Source: Gammaproteobacteria bacterium | Lineage (GTDB): Bacteria; Pseudomonadota; Gammaproteobacteria; JAPPPA01 | NCBI GenBank assembly: GCA_030425645.1 | Contig: JAUHZK010000005.1 | Span: 1-64,000, forward strand | Length of the DNA: 64,000 nt | Direction of reading: 5' to 3' | Shown here: in pieces, positions 1-8,241 of the stretch | Layout of the letters: every line of letters begins with the position of its first letter | Position numbering within the stretch: the first letter of the stretch is position 1 | Notes under the pieces: generated by a model | What the model was told of the DNA's origin: nothing | Seen by the model: only the letters and a program-made list of their open reading frames with translations | Database searches by the model: none | Position numbers and translations under genes: made by a program

Positions 1-108
1 GAGTACATCGAGATGTTTTATAACCCTAAACGGCGTCATACTTATAATGATCGCGTTGCGCCAAACGTAATCGATCAACAGTATTTTTTAAAGCAGGAAA
101 GTGTCTAG
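1..108 (+). CDS. IS3-family transposase (OrfB), C-terminal fragment cut by window edge
   Basis: Thirty-five residues read in frame from base 1 to a TAG stop. They contain the pattern EYIEMFYNPKRRH, which is typical of the DDE-transposase C-terminus of IS3-family OrfB proteins, followed by a Y-N-D motif and a short tail. The integrase core with its catalytic DDE residues lies upstream of the window. The gene would mobilise the insertion sequence; whether it is intact cannot be judged. Confidence 0.75.
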   Translation, partial: EYIEMFYNPKRRHTYNDRVAPNVIDQQYFLKQESV

Positions 109-126
109 GAACCCTAGGCCTTACCA
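1..126 (+). mobile_element. IS3-family insertion sequence, 3' end only
   Basis: The window opens inside an insertion sequence. The reading frame to base 108 is the C-terminal tail of an IS3-type transposase, and the following bases run to a CA dinucleotide near 126, where the sequence switches to a disrupted TM2-like gene. IS3 elements typically end in CA, so the right end is placed at about 126. The left end and the rest of the element lie outside the window. The exact end is inference because the matching inverted repeat cannot be seen. Confidence 0.6.
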
Positions 127-127
127 G

Positions 128-190
128 AAATCCCAACCACCCAAACCCAGAAAACAACCAAAGTAAGTATGCAACGCCTTTTGACTTCAT
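128..190 (-). pseudogene. TM2-domain-like membrane protein, 5' fragment truncated by the IS
   Basis: Reading leftward from an ATG at 190, with a good AGGAG ribosome site just upstream, 21 codons give MKSKGVAYLLWLFSGFGWLG and F. This resembles the start of TM2-domain proteins, which normally continue with HRFYLG. Here the frame runs into the insertion-sequence end at about 126-127 and loses that motif. The remainder may survive on the far side of the IS. The call rests on a short similarity judged by eye. Confidence 0.45.
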
Positions 191-287
191 AATTTAATCA
201 CTCCTGTTTAAAAAAGATCACTACAAGGTCTTATTAGACACTCTATATAAATATTATCATATTGATAACTTTATTTTCATTTTGAAT

Positions 288-593
288 ATGGATAGGCAAC
301 AAGTTCTAAGTGATTCTTTCGCGATGGAACTTAGGCCCAATAAAGAAGACTTTGGTGAAGCGATACGCGCCTTACGCAAAGCAAAGGACATAACCCAAGA
401 AACGTTGGCTGCAGACACAGGAATGGCAGCCTCTAACCTATCACTCTTGGAGTCCGGCACACGACAGCCGAATTTAGACAAAATTGTGAAGCGCGCGAGC
501 GCCTTAGAGACGGAGCCATCTGAACTTTTACGATTAGCAGAAGCCCATGCAGCTGGCCAGCTCGCACTGGAAGTAACGGTAAAACCTAAATAA
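288..593 (+). CDS. XRE-family helix-turn-helix regulator
   Basis: A small protein of about 100 residues with one Cro/C1-type helix-turn-helix, roughly residues 20-75 (LRKAKDITQETLAADTG, then SNLSLLESGTRQPNLDKI). Such proteins are usually dimeric repressors or antitoxin-like regulators. Several starts are possible: TTG at 282, ATG at 288, and ATG at 324 just before the domain. No strong ribosome site decides between them. The 3' end overlaps the converging C39-like gene by 8 bases, so the two may be linked functionally. The target is unknown. Confidence 0.75.
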   Translation: MDRQQVLSDSFAMELRPNKEDFGEAIRALRKAKDITQETLAADTGMAASNLSLLESGTRQPNLDKIVKRASALETEPSELLRLAEAHAAGQLALEVTVKPK

Positions 594-1056
594 GCAGCTT
601 AGGTGCTGCTAGGTCTATACATATGTAATTGGAAGGTCGCTTGCTATGAGAATAGCGCTTGGAACGATCTGCTCGCACATCGCCGTTTAATATCTCCCCG
701 TGTTTCGGGTCTAATATCAAAAACCGCCCTGCACTCTTTAACGCCACCACCCAATGGAAGTTACCACAGGCCTTACGGTGAACTCCTACTATCGCAACAC
801 CGCCAATATCGTCCCAGCACTTGGATCGTTTTATCTTGGCGTTGATACCTAATGCTAAAAGTAGCTTAAGGAGCTGGTTAGCACGCGTGTAATAGTATTG
901 AGAACGACTGCCACGCCTCGATTGCCTTACAAATAAGGCCTTAACGGTTTCATAGTTTTGATTGGAGGTCATCGCTACGCAGGCTAATCCACACCCTGTC
1001 GAATCTTCTTGCCGAATTAACCGGACGATAGGTTGAACCTGCGAAGCTGCGTTCAC
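586..1056 (-). CDS. C39-like (bacteriocin-processing-type) cysteine peptidase domain protein
   Basis: The protein carries RQEDSTGCGLACVAM, which matches the Q...D-C-G-x-A-C active-site region of peptidase C39 and related papain-like domains. HWVVAL and ILDPKHG about 75 residues later supply the expected His and Asp. C39 domains cleave double-glycine leaders, but no ABC transporter, transmembrane segment or precursor peptide is seen here. A GTG at 1056 shares one base with the TAG stop of the upstream RadC-like gene and has AGGG at a suitable distance, so coupled translation is likely. An upstream ATG at 1089 is the alternative start. The function in this setting is not known. Confidence 0.65.
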   Translation of the reverse strand: MNAASQVQPIVRLIRQEDSTGCGLACVAMTSNQNYETVKALFVRQSRRGSRSQYYYTRANQLLKLLLALGINAKIKRSKCWDDIGGVAIVGVHRKACGNFHWVVALKSAGRFLILDPKHGEILNGDVRADRSKRYSHSKRPSNYICIDLAAPKLLI

Positions 1057-1550
1057 TACATCAACCCTAACTCCGCAAACGACGCACAATCAGGCTCACC
1101 AACCACAATGTGGTCAATCACCTTTACATCAACAAAACCCAAAGCGGCTGAAACATGCTGCGTAAGCGTAATATCGTGCTTACTGGGGGTGGCGTCACCC
1201 GATGGGTGATTGTGGGCTAATACAGCTGCTGAAGCGTTTTCAGCTAGTGCCAGTTTCACTACTTCACGTGGATGCACTGACACATTAGCAATTGAGCCAC
1301 TGAACAGCTCCACATAGCTTAGAAGCTGATGCTTACTATCCAGTAATAAGCAACTAAACGTTTCACGCTCCAAAAAGCGCATACGTGGCTGTATGAACGC
1401 TTTGCAAGCAGCTGGGCTATTTAACACTGTTTTATCAGCGTGACGTGATTGCACCAACTGGTGCGCCATTGAAAGTATCTGAGATGCGCTAACTGGGCCG
1501 GTGACCCTATACATTCCAAGTTGTTTATCCAACTCAAAAAAGCTACGCAT
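1056..1550 (-). CDS. RadC-like JAB/MPN (JAMM) domain protein
   Basis: A 164-residue protein with the JAMM metal motif: a Glu in YVELFSGS, then AHNHPSGDATPSKHD (H-x-H, x7, S, x2, D). RadC-family proteins of this size are common on plasmids and genomic islands; the family's old link to DNA repair is not supported, and its biochemical role is unsettled. The usual N-terminal helix-hairpin-helix is not apparent. The gene is coupled to the C39-like gene. A TATAAT box ends 7 bases before the ATG and no ribosome site is visible, which suggests a leaderless message. Confidence 0.8.
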   Translation of the reverse strand: MRSFFELDKQLGMYRVTGPVSASQILSMAHQLVQSRHADKTVLNSPAACKAFIQPRMRFLERETFSCLLLDSKHQLLSYVELFSGSIANVSVHPREVVKLALAENASAAVLAHNHPSGDATPSKHDITLTQHVSAALGFVDVKVIDHIVVGEPDCASFAELGLM

Positions 1551-1557
1551 ATTGCAA

Positions 1558-1588
1558 ATTATATCATAATTATCAGATACTTAATCAA
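1558..1588 (-). promoter_or_regulatory. Candidate sigma70 promoter of the radC-like gene (leaderless)
   Basis: On the minus strand TTGATT (1583-1588) and TATAAT (1558-1563) are separated by 19 bases, and the ATG at 1550 begins 7 bases after the -10 box. The predicted transcript would start at or next to the start codon. The surrounding stretch 1551-1784 is AT-rich and shows no other gene. Confidence 0.45.
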
Positions 1589-1784
1589 TTATTCATACGC
1601 CACCAATTAAACACTGATGGATAGCTAACAGAATATTGCACGACAAGTAGAAAAAAGTGTCCCTCCTAGAGTAGAAGGCCAATACACCCACAAATGGCAA
1701 AAGAAAACTGCGTTGTAAAATTAAAGGGTGTAAAAAACCTCCGAAAATAACTCAGTCTCAAAAGCAATCACTACACGCAACTTC

Positions 1785-4700
1785 TTAACGTTCTAGTAAC
1801 CAACGACAGCGAATCCAATACAAAGCCGGCAATACAATCATTGATAACAGCGGCGCGGTTAACATGCCACCTACCATTGGTGCCGCAATACGCTGCATCA
1901 CTTCTGAGCCGGTGCCGCCGCCCCAGAACAAAGGCAGCAGACCAGCGATGATTACGGTCACCGTCATTGCTTTTGGTCGCACCCTGAGCACTGCACCATC
2001 ATGAATAGCCTTTTTGAAACCCTCGGCAGTTGGGTTGGACGATTTGGCTCGATACTGATTTACCGACTCGTTGAGGTAGATCAGCATGACTACACCGAAC
2101 TCGGCGGCAACACCGGCTAAGGCGATAAAACCGATACCGGTTGCCACTGACACGGAATGCCCAAGCAGGTAGATCAGCCCTACTCCGCCAGCCAAGGCAA
2201 ATGGCAAGGTGCTCAAAATCATTAGGGGTTCAGCCCAATTACCAAAAGTGGCATATAACAGCAGCAAAATGATCAGCAGAGTCACCGGCACCACCAGTTG
2301 TAATTTGGCCTTTGCACGTTCCATATACTCGAACTGACCAGACCACGTGAGTGAATAGCCTGCCGGGAGCTGTAGCTGTTCTGCGAGAAATATTTTGGCA
2401 TCAGTGACATAACTACCGACGTCTATATCGGCAATATCCACAAACACAAAACCAGTTGGCCTTGCGTTCTCGCTTTTGATCATGGGTGGGCCATCGTCAA
2501 CGAAAACACGGGCAACATCTTGCAGTTTTAGTTGTTGGCCTTGTGCGGTGATGACTGGCAAGTTTTGGATGTCATAGATCGACTCGCGGTTTGCACGGGG
2601 ATAACGCACGTTAATAGAGAAACGTCGCAATCCTTCAACGGACTCCGACACATTAGCACCGCCGACCGCCGCTGCCACGACTTGCTGAACATCGGCTATA
2701 TTGAGTCCATAACGGGCTGCTGCGGCACGATCAATATCCACCACCACATAACGTCCGCCTGCGGAACGCTCGGCGTAGACTGATGCAGTACCCTCTACCT
2801 GCGGCAGTAAGGTTTCAATGTCTGTTCCAATGGCTTGAATGACATCTAGATCAGGGCCAGAGATTTTAATGCCGACGGGCGTTTTAATCCCGGTGGCCAA
2901 CATATCAATACGGGTTTTAATCGGCATCACCCACGCATTGGTCACGCCGGGCAAATCGACACGAGACTTAATCTCCGCCCGGATTTTTTCAATCGTCATG
3001 CCCTCTCGCCATTCCGACTCAGGTTTGAAGCGAATCACGGTCTCAATCATGGTCAATGGCGCGGGGTCAGTAGCGGTATCCGCGCGGCCGATTTTGCCGA
3101 ACACTTGGCTGACTTCTGGTACCGATTTAATCAGTTTGTCGGTTTGCTGAAGCAGCTGGGAGGCTTCACCAATAGACAGCCCAGGGCGTGTGGTTGGCAT
3201 ATACATCCAATCGCCTTCGTCTAACGGCGGCATGAACTCTGACCCTAGCTTTGAGGCTGGATAAAGTGACAGCAACATCACCACTACCGATGCGCTTACA
3301 AACCACCATGGGTGTTTTAAGGTCAACTTGATGACCGGCTCGTATAGCCACTGCAACGCGCTGTTAATTGGGTTTTTATGCTCGGGCACAATGTTGCCGC
3401 GAATGAGATAACCCATTAATACCGGCACCAAGGTAATAGACAACGCAGCACCAGCGGCCATCGCCCACGTTTTGGTATAGGCCAGCGGTGCAAACAAACG
3501 TCCCTCTTGCGCCTCCAATGAGAAAACCGGCAAAAAGCTTAGGGTGATAATCATGAGCGAGAAAAACAGTGCCGGGCCGACCTCTATGGAAGCCTTTGTC
3601 ACCAGCTTCCAATGCGGGGTTTTGCCATCGTCGTGCTCAATGTGTTTGTGGACGTTCTCAATCATCACGATGGCCGCATCCACCATCGCTCCAATCGCAA
3701 TTGCGATACCGCCCAAAGACATAATATTGGCGTTAAGGCCCTGCCAACGCAGAATCATCAGGGCCGCCAATACGCCCAACGGCAACACTACGATAGCCAC
3801 TAAGGCCGAGCGCAAATGGAAAAGAAACAAAGCGCAAACCAAAGCCACTACTAAAAACTCTTCCAGTAGCTTGATGTAAAGATTGCTGACGGCGCGATTA
3901 ATCAGCTCGCTGCGGTCGTAGGTTGGCACAATCTCAACGCCTTCTGGCAGGCTGGCTGACAGCGCTTCAATTTTGGTTTTAACGCCATTAATCACTGCCT
4001 GAGCATTCTCGCCGTAGCGCATCACGATAATACCGCCAGCAACTTCACCTTCCCCATCTAGTTCGGCGATACCGCGCCGTAGCTGAGGGCCAACGTTAAT
4101 GCGGGCAACGTCAGACAGAGTGACCACCACCCCTTGTGAATTCGTCATTAATGGAATTTGGCGTAGCTCATCCATGCCCTGTATATAGCCAGTGGCTCTG
4201 ACCATAAATTCGGTTTCGGCCATTTCGATGACCGAGCCACCGACTTCTCCGTTACCACGCTTTATCGCACTGGTAACGTCTGCAAGGCTAATGCTGTAAT
4301 GGCGCAGCAAATCTGGTTCAACCGTCACTTGGTATTGCTTCACCATGCCGCCCACGCTGGCCACTTCTGACACGCCGGGCAAAGATTGCAATTCGTATTT
4401 CAAGAACCAGTCTTGAATGGCGCGTAGCTCAGACAAATCATGGCGGCCGGTTCGATCTACCAAGGCGTACTCATATACCCAGCCAACACCGGTTGCGTCT
4501 GGCCCTAATGCTGATGATGTCCCTTCCGGAAGACGCGGCGTGATCTGGCTGAGATATTCCAACACGCGAGAACGCGCCCAGTACGGGTCTGTACCATCCG
4601 CAAAAATGATGTAAACAAAGGAGTCACCAAAGAAAGAAAAACCGCGCACTGTTTCCGCTCCTGGCACCGACAACATAGCCGTAGTGAGCGGGTACGTCAC

Positions 4701-4892
4701 CTGTTGCTCCACCACTTGCGGCGCTTGGCCTGGGTAGCTGGTTTTCACAATAACTTGCACATCAGACAAGTCCGGAATCGCGTCTACCGGCATGCTGCGA
4801 AGGTTTAGCCAACCAAACACAGTGAGCAACACCGCAGCTATCAGCACCAAACTACGGTGCTGAATAGATTTTTGGATAATGCTATCGATCAT
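1785..4892 (-). CDS. cusA: CusA-type copper/silver RND efflux pump
   Basis: A 1035-residue inner-membrane RND transporter of the heavy-metal-efflux class. It would use the proton gradient to export Cu(I)/Ag(I) through a CusCBA tripartite channel. The three methionines that form the Met triad of E. coli CusA have clear counterparts in WMYMPTT, PLTMIET and IDMLATG, which separates it from CzcA-type Zn/Co/Cd pumps. Membrane segment 4 reads GAMVDAAIVMIENVHK, with the Asp and Glu of the proton relay. The start overlaps the cusB stop by 11 bases. It is the last gene of the distal operon; no obvious terminator was found downstream. Confidence 0.92.
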   Translation of the reverse strand: MIDSIIQKSIQHRSLVLIAAVLLTVFGWLNLRSMPVDAIPDLSDVQVIVKTSYPGQAPQVVEQQVTYPLTTAMLSVPGAETVRGFSFFGDSFVYIIFADGTDPYWARSRVLEYLSQITPRLPEGTSSALGPDATGVGWVYEYALVDRTGRHDLSELRAIQDWFLKYELQSLPGVSEVASVGGMVKQYQVTVEPDLLRHYSISLADVTSAIKRGNGEVGGSVIEMAETEFMVRATGYIQGMDELRQIPLMTNSQGVVVTLSDVARINVGPQLRRGIAELDGEGEVAGGIIVMRYGENAQAVINGVKTKIEALSASLPEGVEIVPTYDRSELINRAVSNLYIKLLEEFLVVALVCALFLFHLRSALVAIVVLPLGVLAALMILRWQGLNANIMSLGGIAIAIGAMVDAAIVMIENVHKHIEHDDGKTPHWKLVTKASIEVGPALFFSLMIITLSFLPVFSLEAQEGRLFAPLAYTKTWAMAAGAALSITLVPVLMGYLIRGNIVPEHKNPINSALQWLYEPVIKLTLKHPWWFVSASVVVMLLSLYPASKLGSEFMPPLDEGDWMYMPTTRPGLSIGEASQLLQQTDKLIKSVPEVSQVFGKIGRADTATDPAPLTMIETVIRFKPESEWREGMTIEKIRAEIKSRVDLPGVTNAWVMPIKTRIDMLATGIKTPVGIKISGPDLDVIQAIGTDIETLLPQVEGTASVYAERSAGGRYVVVDIDRAAAARYGLNIADVQQVVAAAVGGANVSESVEGLRRFSINVRYPRANRESIYDIQNLPVITAQGQQLKLQDVARVFVDDGPPMIKSENARPTGFVFVDIADIDVGSYVTDAKIFLAEQLQLPAGYSLTWSGQFEYMERAKAKLQLVVPVTLLIILLLLYATFGNWAEPLMILSTLPFALAGGVGLIYLLGHSVSVATGIGFIALAGVAAEFGVVMLIYLNESVNQYRAKSSNPTAEGFKKAIHDGAVLRVRPKAMTVTVIIAGLLPLFWGGGTGSEVMQRIAAPMVGGMLTAPLLSMIVLPALYWIRCRWLLER

Positions 4893-6405
4893 GATTCATA
4901 TCCTTATGGTTCATATGATCATGATCTATGCCTTGCTGACTCATCGGCTCTGATTCGGTCGATGCCTGATCTTCAGCGTTACCAGCCGGCTCAATAAATG
5001 TCAGCAGCCAATCGCCGTCCAAGTTTTCTTGGATACGAAAACGCACACGGTCTTCTTTGTTAAATGGCATTAAGTTGATGTCGCGTGCGACTTCAAAAAC
5101 CATATTCATGCTTGGCCAACCCAGAGATTCAATCTCGTCATGAAATAAGCGGATTTGTCCACGGCGAGGGAATCCCCAAATGCTGCCGGTACCTTCTGCT
5201 GCTCTAGCTGCAGTGAGGCGCTCAAGCGCCTGCTGCCCATTCGCCTCAGAGTCCAGTAAGAACTGACCAGATGTCACTACTCGATCACCCGCATCTAGGC
5301 CTTCGACAATCACTACCGAAGTGCTCGACTCGGCACCAAGGCGCACGGGTTTTACCGTAAATTGGCCATCACCTCGGGCCACCACCACGCGATCGCCATC
5401 ACGCATGCGAATAATGGCGTCGGTGGGCAGCTGCAAAGCTTCAGCTTGAGTTGAGCGAATCGCCAAACGAGCAAACATACCTGCTCGTAGTTGTCTGGCA
5501 GGATTGGCCACGATTGCTCGTACTTTCACCGTTCGGGTCATTCGCTCCAGTTCTGGATATATGTAATCCAGCTTGGCTTCCACCGTCTCGTTTGGAAACG
5601 CCGCCAACGACACCGTAACCACATCACCGACGGATAAATTCGCCGCATCGGTTTCTGGCAAGAAGGCTTCGACCCAAACTTGATCGGTATTCACCACTGT
5701 CGCGATTTCGGTCTTTGGCGTCACATAGCTGCCCTTGGCCACAGCCAATGACAACACCACCGAGTCACGTGCTACGCGATGTTCCACCAATCGTTGCGTT
5801 TTACGCTGGCTTCTAAGTTGTTGAACTTGTGTGTCACTCAACCCCAGCGCCAGCAAGCGACGCTGACTGTTATTGATCTGCACCCGATTACCAGAGCGTA
5901 AGGCTTGCAAGTACTCCTCTTGAGCCGTGACCAACTGTGGCGCATATAAGCCGAACATTAACTCGTTAGCGGCGATGCGTTGGCCAACGCTACTCAGCTC
6001 GAACGTTTCCAACCAACCCTCTGCGCGTGCGTAAACCTTGCTGATTTGACTGCCATCCCAAACTACCTCGCCAACCGCAGAAACGTCTTTCACCCAAGGT
6101 TGAATAATGGCTTCTGTGGTTTTCACGCCCAAGTTTTGGGTGGTCGCAGCGCTAATCGTCACACTGTTTTCTTCTGCCGTTTTCTCACCGGCATACACCG
6201 GTACCAGATCCATGCCCATCGGCGATTTGCCCGGTTGGTCGCGACGAAAATTGTCATCCATGGGCGCAACCCAGTACAAAATTTCAGGTTCGCCGTTGGC
6301 ATTGCCCGATGTGCTGTTTGTGTCGATTGGTGCCTGATGAGCGCCCCAATAACCGAGCCCGATACCAGCCAGCAACACAACTGGAAATGTAAATTTGATA
6401 TTCAT
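4882..6405 (-). CDS. cusB: CusB-type periplasmic adaptor with N-terminal metal-binding and C-terminal CusF domains
   Basis: A 507-residue membrane fusion protein linking the CusA pump to the outer-membrane channel. It has an N-terminal signal/anchor, then a heavy-metal-binding motif near residues 43-70 (YWVAPMDDN, KSPMGMDLVPVY) whose methionines match the CusB metal-loading site. Barrel-sandwich and coiled-coil segments fill the middle. A C-terminal CusF-like domain at about 415-475 has FHDEI, LGWPSMNM and the expected His, Trp and two Met ligands. The tail is rich in His and Met (DHDHMNHKDMNHDR). In E. coli CusF is a separate protein; here chaperone and adaptor are fused. Confidence 0.9.
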   Translation of the reverse strand: MNIKFTFPVVLLAGIGLGYWGAHQAPIDTNSTSGNANGEPEILYWVAPMDDNFRRDQPGKSPMGMDLVPVYAGEKTAEENSVTISAATTQNLGVKTTEAIIQPWVKDVSAVGEVVWDGSQISKVYARAEGWLETFELSSVGQRIAANELMFGLYAPQLVTAQEEYLQALRSGNRVQINNSQRRLLALGLSDTQVQQLRSQRKTQRLVEHRVARDSVVLSLAVAKGSYVTPKTEIATVVNTDQVWVEAFLPETDAANLSVGDVVTVSLAAFPNETVEAKLDYIYPELERMTRTVKVRAIVANPARQLRAGMFARLAIRSTQAEALQLPTDAIIRMRDGDRVVVARGDGQFTVKPVRLGAESSTSVVIVEGLDAGDRVVTSGQFLLDSEANGQQALERLTAARAAEGTGSIWGFPRRGQIRLFHDEIESLGWPSMNMVFEVARDINLMPFNKEDRVRFRIQENLDGDWLLTFIEPAGNAEDQASTESEPMSQQGIDHDHMNHKDMNHDR

Positions 6406-6416
6406 TAGGATTGTCC

Positions 6417-7715
6417 TTAGTGCTGAGTCGTAGTCGCGGTTGCGTGGCTATTGAACTCGTGTAACTGGCGGCCTGCTAATTGCTCTATTTCGGCCAAAAT
6501 CATGAAGCGATCGGCTTGGTGCCTGCGTAATTGCATCGCTGCTTTTTGGTAATCGGTGATCGCGGCCGTTACCGTGTCGAAGTCGCTAATGCCATTGGCA
6601 TAGTCTTGCTGTGCGGCTTGCTGGCTTTGTTTGGCCAAGGGCAGCAATTGTTCTGTGTACAGTGCTTCAATGTGCAGATGTTCTTGATAGCGCGACAACT
6701 GTGAGGCTAATTGCTCTTTTAACGCCAATAACTTGGCTTGCGCATCAAGTGCCAGCTTTTGTTTGTTAGCCATTGCGGCGGCAACACCATGACGCCGCTT
6801 GCCCTGATCAAAAGGAAGATTTAACCCTAAGCCAACCTGCCAGCGTTTTTCCTCTGGATCTAAGGTGCCAACATGCGCAACCTCGGCCACAAAATCTGGA
6901 TAACGTTCGCGCTTGGCAAGGCTTAAACGCGCCTCAGCAGCGATAACCAAGTCAAGCGCCGCCAGATAGGCCGGGTGTTGTTCCAGCGATGTAAGAAGCT
7001 CTTCGTCTTTAGGTATTGCAGGCATTGCCGGCATTGCAGCAGGCGCCAATACAGGGTTCTCTAGCGGCCGGTTTCTAAGTTGGTTTAACTGAATCGCCAA
7101 ACGCTGCCCTTGCTGCTGCAAGGTGACTCGCTGATGTTGCGCATGCAGTAAACGCATTTCGCTTTGCAGAGCATCCTGCTGCTTGCCCTGACCGTTTTGA
7201 TAACGGCTATTGGCCGAACGGGTTAAAAGCTCAAAACTGCTGACAATGGTTTCATTAATGCTGAGCGCTTGATTTACATACCACCACTCAGCCCAGTTAT
7301 GGCTGGCCTCAAGTGCCAGTTCGCGTTGAAACGCAGCTACGGCATTAGCCGTGGCGCTGGCGGTGCTATCTGCATTTTTTCGGCTGGCCGCTAGCTTCCC
7401 AAACCAAGGCAGTGCCTGCGATATTTTGATGTTCTCGCGACTACCCAGCGAGCTGCCTGCTGTTTCTGGAGCAATCCCAAACATTAGTCGAGGGTCGGCC
7501 AAACGCCCTTGGGTAGCCGCCATCTCCGCCGTCCCAGCGCTATGCTCGTAAGCCGACGCGAGCGCCAAGTTTTCTGCCGCTACTTGCTCTAACAGTCGTT
7601 GAGGGGACAGTCGGTCGCCCTCTGACGCCATGCCAAGCGTAGTCACCAGACACGCTGCGAAGAGAACGGTTAGCCGTTGAGCAGACCTAATAAAGTCTAA
7701 AAATAAAGTGAACAT
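6417..7715 (-). CDS. cusC: CusC/CzcC-type outer-membrane efflux channel
   Basis: A 432-residue TolC-family outer membrane factor with a signal peptide (LTVLFAACLVTTLGMAS) and the two repeated long-helix regions typical of the family, rich in Gln, Ala and Leu. It should form the exit duct of the CusCBA complex. It sits 11 bases before cusB and 61 bases after the small CzcI-like gene, the same order and spacing as in the neighbouring czc operon. The cusC name is given by operon context; the sequence alone says only CzcC/CusC-like. Confidence 0.85.
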   Translation of the reverse strand: MFTLFLDFIRSAQRLTVLFAACLVTTLGMASEGDRLSPQRLLEQVAAENLALASAYEHSAGTAEMAATQGRLADPRLMFGIAPETAGSSLGSRENIKISQALPWFGKLAASRKNADSTASATANAVAAFQRELALEASHNWAEWWYVNQALSINETIVSSFELLTRSANSRYQNGQGKQQDALQSEMRLLHAQHQRVTLQQQGQRLAIQLNQLRNRPLENPVLAPAAMPAMPAIPKDEELLTSLEQHPAYLAALDLVIAAEARLSLAKRERYPDFVAEVAHVGTLDPEEKRWQVGLGLNLPFDQGKRRHGVAAAMANKQKLALDAQAKLLALKEQLASQLSRYQEHLHIEALYTEQLLPLAKQSQQAAQQDYANGISDFDTVTAAITDYQKAAMQLRRHQADRFMILAEIEQLAGRQLHEFNSHATATTTQH

Positions 7716-7776
7716 TTTCCATACCTAGTTGAGTCGATCCGCAAAACGCGGACGGATTAATCCGAGGGACTTAGAA

Positions 7777-8172
7777 CTAGCGTATGGGCGGGCGGTATAG
7801 TGAACTGGCAGTAACTGCTGCCCACTGAGAGGCAGCGAAATCGAGAACCCGATTGCCGTCAACGATCGGCCATGACCGTTGCACGCTGGGTAGCGTGAAA
7901 GTTAGCGATTGGCAGAAGTCATCACATTGGCAGCCGTCGTCGCAACAAGCCATGCTCGCCATTGCTGGCTGCTGAACCTGCTCAACAGCTGATTCAAGCG
8001 TTTGGCTCTGATGACAAGGCGGGACATCTTGCTGAACCGCTTGCTTAACCGGGATGACAACTGGACTAGGGCTGTTATCAACAGGCGCTGACATACTGGC
8101 CGCACTCGCCTGCACCCAACCGGAGGTAAGCAAGGACAGTAGTAACTGCAATGTGATAACAATTCGTAACAT
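7777..8172 (-). CDS. CzcI-like small periplasmic Cys-rich metal-operon protein
   Basis: A 131-residue secreted protein with a clear signal peptide (VITLQLLLSLLTSGWVQASA), a Cys-rich core (ACCDDGCQCDDFCQS) and a terminal YRPPIR. The R-P-P-I ending recurs in the equivalent first protein of the czc operon and is typical of CzcI/DUF2946-type proteins. A role in periplasmic metal sensing or buffering is inferred; the family is poorly defined. It is the first gene of the cus operon, about 20 bases downstream of the start site predicted from the MerR-type promoter. Confidence 0.6.
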   Translation of the reverse strand: MLRIVITLQLLLSLLTSGWVQASAASMSAPVDNSPSPVVIPVKQAVQQDVPPCHQSQTLESAVEQVQQPAMASMACCDDGCQCDDFCQSLTFTLPSVQRSWPIVDGNRVLDFAASQWAAVTASSLYRPPIR

Positions 8173-8198
8173 AGTCAGATCATAGCTGATTTAAAGCC

Positions 8199-8230
8199 AT
8201 TCTAAACCCTATAGCTAGGTTTAGGGTCAA
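8199..8230 (-). promoter_or_regulatory. MerR-type promoter/operator of the cus operon (20-bp spacer)
   Basis: On the minus strand TTGACC (8225-8230) and TAGAAT (8199-8204) are separated by exactly 20 bases. That overlong spacer is the hallmark of MerR-activated promoters, where the regulator untwists the DNA. A dyad fills the spacer at 8206-8227 with half-sites ACCCTA and TAGGGT around a 10-base centre. A near-identical arrangement lies before the DUF3703 gene at 15338-15369. Confidence 0.8.
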
Positions 8231-8241
8231 GAGGCGTGTCT

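Noticed and set aside
1056-1550. Calling the RadC-like protein a DNA-repair enzyme
   Set aside because: The historical repair link of radC is not supported; only the JAMM fold is claimed.
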